Part shown: in pieces, positions 1-8,215 of the stretch
Position numbering within the stretch: position 1 is the stretch's first letter
Layout of the letters: every line of letters begins with the position of its first letter
Assembly (NCBI RefSeq): GCF_022811925.1
Contig: NZ_CP065511.1
Coordinates: 3,527,501-3,591,500 of the forward strand
Direction of reading: 5' to 3'
DNA: 64,000 bases
Origin: Cytobacillus oceanisediminis
GTDB taxonomy: Bacteria > Bacillota > Bacilli > Bacillales > Cytobacillaceae
Position numbers and translations under genes: made by a program
The notes under the pieces: generated by a model
The model's database searches: none
The model's input: only the letters and a program-made list of their open reading frames with translations
What the model was told of the DNA's origin: nothing

Positions 1-122
1 AGTTTATTCTAATGGGAGTTCTTGTAGGGAAGGGGTATTCTCCTGAAAAAGCATATGAAACAGTAGAAGAATGGGAACGTACAGGAGAATCCAAACTTCT
101 TCAGGAAAGCAAAAATATGTAG
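1..122 (+). CDS. C-terminal end of an unknown protein (partial)
   Basis: An open frame enters from the left edge (frame starting at base 3) and stops at TAG 120-122. The visible 39 residues are a short hydrophobic start (FILMGVLVGKG) followed by a charged helix rich in Glu. A strong terminator follows at 191-216, which supports a real gene end. The fragment is too short to assign to a family. Confidence 0.5.
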   Translation, partial: FILMGVLVGKGYSPEKAYETVEEWERTGESKLLQESKNM

Positions 123-186
123 AGCAACCGTAATTCAAAATCAGATGTTTTTGTTGAATAATGATATATTATTTCCTGCCTGCATT

Positions 187-217
187 AAAAACTCGTCAGT
201 CGTGACGAGTTTTTTTG
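187..217 (+). terminator. Rho-independent terminator
   Basis: A perfect 8-bp stem ACTCGTCA (191-198) / TGACGAGT (203-210) with a GTCG loop is followed by six T (211-216). It ends the transcript of the partial gene at the left edge. Confidence 0.9.
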
Positions 218-365
218 TGTTACTTTGCGACATTTATATTGTCAAGTCGTGTGTCAATTTAGCTTCAAATATTAAAAATGCACCTTAAATAGAACCTTTA
301 TGGCAAATACATCTTTTTTCCTTGTTCAACTCCCTCAGTTTAATACGGTTTACTCACGAATGCTC

Positions 366-679
366 GCTTATTCGCAGGATTTCATCCTCCATGGATATAT
401 ATTTCTAAATTGAAAAGAGTAGATTCTGGACAAATGGCTACGTGAAGACATAGTTAAATAGAGGAGTAGGATAATACTCCAAATTCTACCATATGATGCA
501 CTTCTCCACGCCAGCCCTTGGAGGCTTTCCCTCCCATGTCTCAACGGGTCAATTGCCCTCTCATTCCTTCGTCATGCCTATCCAAGGGGTGGAGGCCAGT
601 TATGCTAACCTGATGGGTCAGTGCCCTTTTGTTGAACAAACCTGATACTCCGTACATATTTGAAATCCTGCGAATAAGC
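366..679. repeat. 18-bp perfect inverted repeat in the IS110 3' non-coding end
   Basis: GCTTATTCGCAGGATTTC at 366-383 recurs exactly inverted at 662-679. It brackets a 278-bp non-coding segment downstream of the transposase. It could be a subterminal inverted repeat of the IS, the closing stem of a structured RNA, or the trace of a nested insertion. Similarity continues weakly outward past a mismatch. Confidence 0.8.
384..661 (-). ncRNA. Candidate IS110 bridge (seek) RNA locus
   Basis: This non-coding segment sits just downstream of the transposase, inside the 18-bp inverted repeat. IS110-family elements are known to encode a structured guide RNA in one non-coding end. Visible structure includes CCCTTGGA (about 517-524) pairing with TCCAAGGG (about 581-588), with GC-rich stretches between. 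ATGCTAACCTG at 602-612 is repeated at 2115-2125, next to the opposite end of the element, as expected if a donor guide copies the terminus. The strand is assumed to be that of the transposase. This is inference from position and pairing; no covariance test was done. Confidence 0.45.
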
Positions 680-740
680 CAACACTCGACCTTTAAAAAT
701 ATAAGGGGTAATGATTCTCTTCGAAAAAAAGTGAATTGAA

Positions 741-2014
741 CTACGCTGCCAACTCAGTTAACGGCTGGACCTTCTTGGCACAATAAGCTTCGTTTTTTCG
801 CGCTATCCCTACAAAGATCCTAGCTAACTTCCCGATCAGCTTCATTATAGATTTCATTTTTTTCATTTTCTTGACCTTAACATTATTCGAGTGGAGGGCT
901 TTAAATTCCGGGTTGTTCATTACCAGACTCATAGTAGCTAAATAGAGGAAACGTCTTAACCTTGATCTTCCACGCTTTGAAATGATAATTTGCCCTTTCC
1001 ACTTCCCTGAACTGGCTTCGGCTAGATGGAGTCCTGCATGGCGAAGTAAAGAGTTGCCGTGTGAAAAACCACTTAAATCTCCTGCTTCCCCTAAAATACC
1101 AGCTAACGAAATTTCACTAATTCCCTTAATCATAAGTAACTTATTCGCGAAAGGAATTTTAGGTAGTTCATCCTTAATTGCCAGCTCAACTCTTTCAAGT
1201 TGTTGAATCGCAAGGTTATACTCTTCAGTAATTGTTCAAGATGAAATTTATAAGCTTCTAATGCTTGCCTTGTACCAACTGATTTCCTGGCTACATTGAG
1301 GAGTAAATAGGCTTTCTTTAATCCAGGCTGTCGCTTCATCAGTAACTTCCACCCGGCCACGATCTCTTCAGGCTTCATGGAACCCAGTTCCATCGGAGAT
1401 GGGAAAAGCCGAAGTGTTGCGATGGCCCCTTTAGCAGTGATGTCTTTAAATACTTGCCTAAGCTCGGGGAAGACAATATCCACCCAGCGATTCAATTGAT
1501 TAATCGAGCTTACAAGCCTCTTAACAATGACATCCCGATTTGACATGAGCACCCTGAGCTTTTCAAACGACTCAGAAGTATTCCTCACAAAGGCATAGTA
1601 ACCGTTCTTCACCATATCGGCTGTTACAAGAGCGTCTTTTTTATCACTCTTTGATTGGGTATTATCACGGTTTTCTTTATTTCTTTTCACCAAATGAGGG
1701 TTAACTGTCACTACCTCAATATCTTGTTTCATCAGCCATTTAGAAAGGTTAATCCAATAATGACCGGTAGGTTCCATACCAACTATGGCAGCCTCAAGTT
1801 TATGTAATCTTTTAATGCTATTAATCCAGATTAACAGGGACGAAAATCCCTCTTCGTTGTTTGGAAAAGTGATTGGATCTCCTACTACAATCCCACGGAA
1901 ATTCACTGCTCTGGCTACGTGAAATTGTTGTGCAATATCCACACCAACCACAAGATGTTTATCAGTAATTCTTTCTATTAGTTGATTTTGTTTGTCCTGC
2001 ATTTTAAACTTCAT
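741..2014 (-). pseudogene. IS110-family transposase, frameshifted
   Basis: Two reading frames together make one DEDD transposase of about 425 residues. The upstream part (start 2014) carries the RuvC-like DEDD domain with D26, E81, D124 and D127 visible in GVDIAQQ, GMEPTGHYW and KSDKKDA. The downstream part (to 741) carries the Transposase_20 domain (LLRHAGLHLAEASSGKW). The frames join cleanly if one base is restored near 1225-1235: the first frame then continues as LTEEYNLAIQQLERVELAIK instead of KSITLRFNNL. One lost base, or a sequencing error, therefore separates the halves. IS110 transposases are not generally thought to use programmed frameshifting, so inactivation is the simplest reading. 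The start has an RBS-like GGAGGA upstream. Confidence 0.85.
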
Positions 2015-2136
2015 AGTAAGGGTTCCTCCTAAGTTTGAGTTAGAGTCGTGTCTTACTCATATCTTACTGAGGAGCCCTATTTTTTTCAAAGCTCAAAAAT
2101 AACGATCTACAGGAATGCTAACCTGCACCTTTAGTA

Positions 2137-2165
2137 AAATAAGAAAAGCCGCCTAAGATGGCAGC
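2137..2165 (-). terminator. Terminator after the acetyltransferase fragment
   Basis: On the minus strand GCTGCC (2165-2160) pairs with GGCGGC (2153-2148) around a 6-nt loop, followed by TTTTCTTATTTT. It lies 45 bp past the stop of the acetyltransferase fragment and marks host DNA immediately beside the IS. Confidence 0.65.
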
Positions 2166-2210
2166 TGAATCTTTAATTAATGCACGTAAATAAGAGAATT
2201 TATTGATCAT

Positions 2211-2513
2211 TCAATTATTATCCCAGCCATAAACGAGTTCATTGAGTTTCTTTCCGGCAATCTTAACTTCAATTTTATCAATTATCTTACCGCCCATTGC
2301 CTCATAAAATAACCTTGAATTTTTATTTTCTAAAACAAAAACAAGCATTGTATTTATTCCTAATTTCTCTAATTCCTTAATTACTGACTTAGCAAGTGAC
2401 TTACCTATTCCTTGCCCTTTGAACTCTTTCAAAATATAGATTGAACAAAGTTCTCCCTGACATTCTTTATATTTTCCACTCCTCATTATGGCCGCTAATC
2501 GGGGGCAATTCAT
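2211..2513 (-). pseudogene. GNAT acetyltransferase, N-terminally truncated
   Basis: The 100 residues match the second half of a GNAT N-acetyltransferase: the acetyl-CoA motif GQGIGKSL and the C-terminal SRLFYEAMGG strand-helix are intact. The first 60-70 residues of a normal 150-170-residue GNAT protein are missing. An in-frame TAA immediately precedes the only ATG, no Shine-Dalgarno is visible, and the fragment begins 27 bp from the stop of the SagB-type gene. The simplest reading is a remnant whose 5' part was lost when the TOMM cluster became joined here. Translation as a short protein is unlikely. Confidence 0.6.
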
Positions 2514-2540
2514 TTACTGCGAGCAGAATGATCTTCTAAT

Positions 2541-4115
2541 CTAGCTGATTAAATTCCCCCTCAGCCATGGACGTGCCCGGTAGAAGCCAATCGGGATTTG
2601 GATAAGACTGGTTTTTCCCTGTGATTCCATCCTGTAAATTTCATCACACATTTTCGCATCAAACCCGAGAAGGGGATGCCCGCCCATTCCAAGGGCTGTC
2701 GCTGCTAAAAGCAGCCGCTGCACAAGCATTCCCGCTTCCATTTGCTGGATGCGATAGCCTCTGTAGCCCATTGCCGTTTTATAGAAATTTTTATCCCCTG
2801 CTACATGAAAGCAGAGCGGGACTTGGTACAGATTCACATTGCCAGCAGGCATTCCGTATTGAAGCGCAAGTCGATGATCTCCGGGATTAAGCTCCCGGAG
2901 CGAATGAGCATCGCTGTCATAATAATAAGCTCCATCCGGAATCCCTTCGACATTATTCAAACACACATATAGAGTTACTCGTGACGTGCGCTTTTCAAGT
3001 GCCATATCTAAGTCGTTTCGATACAAGCAGGATTCGGTCGCCTCCTGAAGCAGTGCGGCAAGCTGCTCCTGGCTAACCTTTCCCGAAACGAAATCCATGT
3101 CCGGTGAAAATCGCTCCCGGCAGACTGACGCCAAATCATACGATATCCTATTTACATGAGGAAGAGACACTGACCGCCCCTCACAATTGGTCTCATGAGG
3201 AATGATTTGACGAAACGATTTAGCTGATTCCTGCATCGACGCTTTATTGATGCTGGTTAACATCGGAAATTCTTTCACTCTGTTTGACCTGACCCATTCA
3301 TTAGTCTGAATTGAGGTTACTTCCTCGCACAATTCGGAGGCAGAGGCCATTCCGTCCCTGCTGCTTCTGTTCGCAGCCCAGCTGGTCGGTTCAACTGACA
3401 GCGGGATAACGGCATATACGCTCTCCTCCTGATCAGACAGTCCAAGGAGATGGTTAAGGGCACGATCAAGAAATTGGAAATAAACTCCCGCGGCAAAACC
3501 AAACCTCTTTGTAACCTCCAATAACTGTCCAATCACTACACCTGCATCCAAGCCCTGCAGACGATAAGAAAAGTTATTGTATTTAAAGTAATTTTTCCAG
3601 AACATGGTCGTCACAAATACAGTCCCAAAACAAGATGACACATCACAGCGATTGCCAAGAGCACGGGCTATATAGGAATCAAAATTACCCTTACGCAGCA
3701 GCACCAGGCGGTGGTGCAGCACATCATAGTGGTAGATCCCCTCCGGCAACTCATCCAATTTCAGAAACATGTATAGTTCGTTAGGGTACAGCGCTCCGCC
3801 AGAAGGTACAGACCGCCGAAACGACTGCATAAATCCATCCGCTTCTTCACTCGTACCAATTGGGGAGACAGATTGGCTAAACTGATTCAGGCCGAATGTA
3901 TACCAAAGAAAATGACCGATTATCCTAATGTCAGGCTTTGCCGGTGCCTCCCATTCTTCAAGAGAAAGGGGAACCTCCAGTGACAGGGGAACAACTGGCA
4001 AGCCTCGGTAAAGCTTATAGGCAAGCGGCGCATCTTCCCAATCCACTTCCCAATCTGGCGGGCTTATTTGGTCAATATCAAAATGCAAATTGTGCAGAAA
4101 TGTATCTGGATTCAT
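2541..4115 (-). CDS. SagB-type FMN-dependent dehydrogenase (azoline to azole oxidation)
   Basis: This 524-residue protein contains two nitroreductase-like halves (roughly residues 65-260 and 320-515), the layout of double-domain SagB/ThcOx proteins in Bacillus TOMM clusters. RRSVPSGGALYPNELYMF, with its SGGALYPNE core, is the FMN-binding signature. The enzyme should oxidise thiazolines and oxazolines, made by the cyclodehydratase, to aromatic azoles in the cytoplasm. The start is ATG with GGGAGG 8-9 nt upstream, and the gene follows the YcaO gene by 23 bp on the same strand, so it is the third enzyme gene of the operon. It is the last intact gene of the cluster; an acetyltransferase fragment and an IS lie directly downstream. 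Confidence 0.9.
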   Translation of the reverse strand: MNPDTFLHNLHFDIDQISPPDWEVDWEDAPLAYKLYRGLPVVPLSLEVPLSLEEWEAPAKPDIRIIGHFLWYTFGLNQFSQSVSPIGTSEEADGFMQSFRRSVPSGGALYPNELYMFLKLDELPEGIYHYDVLHHRLVLLRKGNFDSYIARALGNRCDVSSCFGTVFVTTMFWKNYFKYNNFSYRLQGLDAGVVIGQLLEVTKRFGFAAGVYFQFLDRALNHLLGLSDQEESVYAVIPLSVEPTSWAANRSSRDGMASASELCEEVTSIQTNEWVRSNRVKEFPMLTSINKASMQESAKSFRQIIPHETNCEGRSVSLPHVNRISYDLASVCRERFSPDMDFVSGKVSQEQLAALLQEATESCLYRNDLDMALEKRTSRVTLYVCLNNVEGIPDGAYYYDSDAHSLRELNPGDHRLALQYGMPAGNVNLYQVPLCFHVAGDKNFYKTAMGYRGYRIQQMEAGMLVQRLLLAATALGMGGHPLLGFDAKMCDEIYRMESQGKTSLIQIPIGFYRARPWLRGNLIS

Positions 4116-4138
4116 CCTTTTTACCTCCCGGTCAGGGC

Positions 4139-6082
4139 TTACGGAAATGGGTGGGGATGCGGATTAAGCTGTTCAAGTGTGAGTGGTTCTTTTGCATATC
4201 CAAGTTTCATTGGAACCTTTAACACCCTCTCAAGCCCTGTTACACGTGTCAGGTGGTGTCCAAATGTCATTGGCAGCATCCCCGGAATCAGCACTTTGAC
4301 ACAATGCAATCCGCTCCTGCTTATTTCCGGTGTCGTCTGATCCACCACTATTACATCAAGATTTTGCCGGTGCAATGCCTGTAGAAGGTCCTGCAGATCA
4401 TCTGTCAGGTCTGCATGTCTCCTCTCCCGCTTGAACTCCTCGGAAAACGTTCTGAGTGGACGGTTTTCATCCAGCAAAAACTTCAGGCGCTCTTCCGCTT
4501 CCGGTAAACCGTAAAGCATCCCATGGTCATCCATTTTGCCGACGAGGGAAGAATTTTGCAGCATTTGCCGTAAATCCGTCTTGTTCGCTTCAAACTTATC
4601 GTCCAGTGTCCCCATCATTCCAGCTAACTCATGAACCGCGCTTTTTACCGCCCTTACCGGGTCGGGATGGGCCCCGGCCGCACAAATGATATTCAATCCT
4701 TTTCTCTTCCTGTTTTTCGCCATCGCCCAAACACTTGGAATTCCATGCTCCATTGTCGCGTTATACAAATGCAGATCATATCCCGCCACTGTCCTTACCC
4801 GATCAATCATCAGCTGCAATTCCTGGTCATTGGAGGAATAAGGATCAAGACGCGGAAGGGCAAGCTGTCCGTACCATGTCATCAGGAATGAATCACGCTC
4901 CACCACTTCTAAAATACCGTAGAAAATCGCTTCTTCCAGGCTGCCACCCAGTGCGCATCCGTTGGACGTTTCATAGACAAATCCATTCCCGCAGCCCAAG
5001 CTGTAATAAGCAAGCAGCTCAGGAACCAAAATCGGGCGCTCCTGCAATAACGAATAACCCCATACCCAATTCATAGGGATATCAGGATTAAATTTTTTAA
5101 AAGGAAAGTGCGGACGTGCATATTGTACATCCGTATGCACACCTACTTTTAGAGGATTAAGAGCCCGATCCTCCAGGTTGCGGAAACTGTTATAGACTGC
5201 TGTCCTCTTTCCACGTGGTGATATGCCGCAGGAACGCTCAAGCCCCTCCAGGATTGCTGTCAGCTCGCTCACCTTATAGGAATGTGTGCGGCCTGCCACG
5301 CCTTCGTCCCCTCTAAACAACGGCAGGTTTACGACTACATCCGCAAAAGGCGGCGTGAAATCATACATTTTACCATTTAACAAACCAGTCCGCGGATCCA
5401 GATAATTTTTGACGAGTGTTTGATCTAAATCTTCCAATGAGCGGCAGCGGTAACTGTCTGCGCTTATTTTCGGATTTGGCTTTATGGAAATACTCGCAGC
5501 TGCCTGTGAATCTTCAGGCAAGGAGCTGCACACTGGGCACAATGAATCCGGCAGAATGAGGTGGCAAGAGGTTTTAAGTGTTTTCATGCTGATCAAATAC
5601 ATTCGTCCTTCCAGGTCCTCCAAGCTGCCCTCCAGGACCCTTTTTACCTCGGACACAAGCAGGTGGGACATCTGTAAAAGTCCCGTGCGCGATGACCATG
5701 GGTCACGCTTTAATCCGCTGCTCCCTTCAAGTCTCTGCTGCAGTTCCCACATCTCTTCCCGGTCACGCCCTGCCAGGAGTTTTCTAGTGTCCGCACACTG
5801 TGAGCACCCCGGCGCGGTCGGGTGAACGAATGGGCCAATCACACCCTCTCCAAATGAAACAAAGCCCCTCAGCCAGGGAATACCTGATGATCGTGACACC
5901 TCTTCCGCCTTTTTATGAACGGCTGGCATCCAGGTATCGTGCAGCACCAGAATCAAATCAGCCCCGTCCGGCAGTTCAGGCTCGAAATTCATATGACGAA
6001 CTACCTTATATCCGGCGGGCAGTTCTTTGCTTACGCTGTCCGCCAGCAGTCCTTCTCCGACAACTACTACGACAGCACTCAC
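4139..6082 (-). CDS. TOMM cyclodehydratase: E1-like docking domain fused to YcaO
   Basis: The 647-residue protein should use ATP to cyclise Cys (and Ser/Thr) of the precursor to azolines. Residues 1-190 form an E1/ThiF-like docking domain with two CxxC pairs (C93/C96 in GCSQC, C182/C185 in LCPVC), the tetrathiolate zinc site of these docking domains. Residues 200-647 are a YcaO domain with the ATP/Mg signature around 376-398 (NGCALGGSLEEA and EVVERDSF). The C-terminus is proline-rich (NPHPHPFP), the PxPxP tail typical of active TOMM YcaO proteins. The GTG start overlaps the stop of the preceding gene by 4 nt (GTGA), implying translational coupling, with GGAGG upstream. Neighbouring precursor, ThiF-like and SagB genes fix its role. 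Confidence 0.93.
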   Translation of the reverse strand: MSAVVVVVGEGLLADSVSKELPAGYKVVRHMNFEPELPDGADLILVLHDTWMPAVHKKAEEVSRSSGIPWLRGFVSFGEGVIGPFVHPTAPGCSQCADTRKLLAGRDREEMWELQQRLEGSSGLKRDPWSSRTGLLQMSHLLVSEVKRVLEGSLEDLEGRMYLISMKTLKTSCHLILPDSLCPVCSSLPEDSQAAASISIKPNPKISADSYRCRSLEDLDQTLVKNYLDPRTGLLNGKMYDFTPPFADVVVNLPLFRGDEGVAGRTHSYKVSELTAILEGLERSCGISPRGKRTAVYNSFRNLEDRALNPLKVGVHTDVQYARPHFPFKKFNPDIPMNWVWGYSLLQERPILVPELLAYYSLGCGNGFVYETSNGCALGGSLEEAIFYGILEVVERDSFLMTWYGQLALPRLDPYSSNDQELQLMIDRVRTVAGYDLHLYNATMEHGIPSVWAMAKNRKRKGLNIICAAGAHPDPVRAVKSAVHELAGMMGTLDDKFEANKTDLRQMLQNSSLVGKMDDHGMLYGLPEAEERLKFLLDENRPLRTFSEEFKRERRHADLTDDLQDLLQALHRQNLDVIVVDQTTPEISRSGLHCVKVLIPGMLPMTFGHHLTRVTGLERVLKVPMKLGYAKEPLTLEQLNPHPHPFP

Positions 6083-8034
6083 TGAGATTCCTCCTCTCGT
6101 ATGAACACCCCAAACACCCCTGCCAGACTCTCTTTCAAAAATGGATCGAACGAAAATTCACAGACTAAGAGCCGTTTGCTGTTCTCTTCCAGCACCTGTC
6201 TGGCAGAAAGCAAAACCTGGGATTGTTCCTTCTCCTCACAAGGAGGAATGACAATACATTGAGGCTCCTTTTCTACCAGAAGCACAGATGATACTTCCAC
6301 TGCAGTCGCCTTATGTCTGCCCATGTCGTTTTGCACCTGTATGATCGCATGCTGCAGCGCTTTCCTCAGAGCTAATGTTCTATTAAAGCCAACACTGCCA
6401 AACCAGCGATCGTTCGTGTCGACCCAGACCACAGGGAAGCCGGACACTCCCTCACCCTGGCAGATTTTCGGTGCTCCCTGAATCGTTGTCAATGCGTCCA
6501 AATAGAACCTGCAGCGCTCATCTTCTACTGCACTCAAATGCAGTGGAACAACTGCATTCTGATCCGCTTGCCGCTTAGCCAGATCCTCTTCCAAACACCT
6601 CTCCAGACCGCGTAAAACACCCTCTGCAAATGTTTCCCCCGCTCCAATTCCGGCAAATTCATTTAAATCTAAACTATTATCCTTTATTTCGCGATTTGGA
6701 GGCAGTTCAAGCCGGCAAGCCATCCGCGACACATACGCTTCAATCCCGGTCAAACCTGCTTCCCGGCGTGCCTCGTCATGCCTCAAATCTGTACAGATTA
6801 TATTTGGCAGGAGCTCTGCCGGGCCCTTTGACAACGGGTCTGCTGCCTGCACTTCACACTGCGCCAGCGGAAGCTGCTTTAGATCCCCTTCCTCCCATTT
6901 ATGAAAAATCCCAGATTCTTTGGAAGTCAATTGGCTGAAAAGAAGAAACAAACTGTCAGTCTTATTTCTTCCGGAACTCTGTCCGATCCTCTGATCAACA
7001 TCTTGAATCCATTCCACAGCTGTATTTCCGGTCAGTATCGGATGAGGCAAGAAGGAATGCCAATTTCCTTCAAGCGTCTCCAGATTAAGCAGGAAAAACT
7101 GATTTCTCTGTTCAGCACTGGTCAATCCAGTAACCTCTTTAAACAGTTCAAACACGATCAAATTTGCCAGCATGGCTCCTGCCGTGGAGGAGATGGTGTG
7201 CAGTTGCTTGTCTTCGCAAAACGCGGTTTGATGTACTCGATGCCAGGCAGACTCCCAGCACCCTTCTGATTCCGGATGCACGAGCGGACCCGCCATACCA
7301 GCCTGCTTGTGGAAAATAGCAGGAAGAAATATCTTCTTCTCTTTCCTGCAAGCAGCATGTATAACCTGCAGCTCCTCTACATTTCCTGCTTCCGAGACAT
7401 ATAAAATGGAATCATACGGCTGTATCAATTCCTCCCAGGATCGATCTTCCTCACTCTCGCGGGTTACCTCCTCTGCAGAAACTTCGGGGTCTGTTTGCCG
7501 GGCATATGCGACAATCTCCTTCAGTCGCTTTGTGTTAGTCGATTCAGGGTCTGTAATGACCATATGAACCTTAGGCAATCCGGACTCAATCAGTGAAGAA
7601 ACCAGCGAAACAAAAAAAGGGCCTGAACCTGCTGCCAGCACTTTTGCCTGCCGGTAGGCCTGGAAACGGTATGCACCCGAATCACCGAAGTTATCCAATA
7701 ATTCGATCTGGGAGGAATACTTTTTAAGAACATGCTCTTCCAATTGATGAGAGTGGTCCTGGCTTACGTCCCGCACAAAGCCGTTACGGTAAAGCACTTC
7801 TGCAATTTCAAACACTCGATCCCTATGCGGGCCCGGCAAACCGGCTGTCAATTCCCCCAGCGAATACTCGCCATTAAACATTTGCATCAGCTTTTGAACC
7901 CACTGATCAATCATACTGCCTTCCATGCGGAAGGAGCTTTCATTATTCCGAAAATACACACCTTTGGCTGGATCAGGGATAAAAAACGTGTCCCTTTTTA
8001 CCTTCAGCCGCATAGAAGGGGTCAAATTTTTCAT
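6079..8034 (-). CDS. Putative thiazole-containing bacteriocin maturation protein (ThiF-like)
   Basis: From ATG 8034 the protein is 651 residues and begins MKNLTPSMRLKVKRDTFF, the characteristic opening of the Ocin_ThiF-like maturation family found only beside SagB/YcaO genes in Bacillus TOMM clusters. The Rossmann-like stretch VLAAGSGPFFVSLVSSL (about residues 130-146) fits the ThiF fold. It probably recruits the leader peptide or works as a partner of the cyclodehydratase; the exact role is not established. The frame stays open upstream to 8436, but that extension merely reads the precursor gene out of frame, and GGAGGA sits 5 nt before ATG 8034, so the shorter start is preferred. It overlaps the YcaO gene by 4 nt. 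Confidence 0.88.
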   Translation of the reverse strand: MKNLTPSMRLKVKRDTFFIPDPAKGVYFRNNESSFRMEGSMIDQWVQKLMQMFNGEYSLGELTAGLPGPHRDRVFEIAEVLYRNGFVRDVSQDHSHQLEEHVLKKYSSQIELLDNFGDSGAYRFQAYRQAKVLAAGSGPFFVSLVSSLIESGLPKVHMVITDPESTNTKRLKEIVAYARQTDPEVSAEEVTRESEEDRSWEELIQPYDSILYVSEAGNVEELQVIHAACRKEKKIFLPAIFHKQAGMAGPLVHPESEGCWESAWHRVHQTAFCEDKQLHTISSTAGAMLANLIVFELFKEVTGLTSAEQRNQFFLLNLETLEGNWHSFLPHPILTGNTAVEWIQDVDQRIGQSSGRNKTDSLFLLFSQLTSKESGIFHKWEEGDLKQLPLAQCEVQAADPLSKGPAELLPNIICTDLRHDEARREAGLTGIEAYVSRMACRLELPPNREIKDNSLDLNEFAGIGAGETFAEGVLRGLERCLEEDLAKRQADQNAVVPLHLSAVEDERCRFYLDALTTIQGAPKICQGEGVSGFPVVWVDTNDRWFGSVGFNRTLALRKALQHAIIQVQNDMGRHKATAVEVSSVLLVEKEPQCIVIPPCEEKEQSQVLLSARQVLEENSKRLLVCEFSFDPFLKESLAGVFGVFIREEESQ

Positions 8035-8129
8035 TTCGCTCCTCCTTACCCGTAAACTGTTCCTATTTATGAAACATTCCTTCTTTATCATCCTATGTAC
8101 CGAGATTTGTCTCATATGTCTGCCTTCTA

Positions 8130-8160
8130 CAAGAAAAGCCCCTGCATGCGTCTGCAGGGA
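8130..8160 (-). terminator. Partial terminator/attenuator between precursor and enzymes
   Basis: On the minus strand CCCTGCA (8159-8153) pairs with TGCAGGG (8146-8140) around a 6-nt loop, followed by GCTTTTCTT. It lies between the precursor stop and the maturation gene. In peptide clusters such a hairpin commonly lets the precursor mRNA be far more abundant than the enzyme mRNA; that role is inferred here. Confidence 0.6.
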
Positions 8161-8180
8161 CTCCTTTTTTGATTGTCCAG

Positions 8181-8201
8181 CCAGTTTTTTTATAAAACTG
8201 G
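8181..8201. other. AT-rich hairpin downstream of precursor gene
   Basis: CCAGTTTT (8181-8188) and AAAACTGG (8194-8201) form a perfect 8-bp stem with a 5-nt loop, 14 bp past the precursor stop. It has no T-run on the minus strand, so it may protect the 3' end of a processed precursor mRNA rather than terminate. Confidence 0.5.
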
Positions 8202-8215
8202 CATTATAGATAAGG

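Larger units (their letters stand above)
290..2130 (-). mobile_element. IS110-family insertion sequence (degenerate), approximate limits
   Basis: The element consists of a frameshifted IS110-type transposase (741-2014, minus) flanked by a long 3' non-coding segment (about 290-740) and a short 5' segment (2015-2130). IS110-type elements lack ordinary terminal inverted repeats and often make no clear target duplication, so the limits are estimates. On the right, the acetyltransferase terminator at 2148-2165 marks host DNA. On the left, the limit lies after the terminator at 191-216. The long non-coding end lies downstream of the transposase, the arrangement described for the IS1111 group. TGCACCTT occurs near both presumed ends (about 279-286 and 2124-2131), which may or may not be meaningful. 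Confidence 0.75.

Noticed and set aside
4735..5076. Plus-strand open frames within the YcaO gene
   Set aside because: They are antisense shadows of a strongly supported gene and show no domain-like sequence or ribosome sites.
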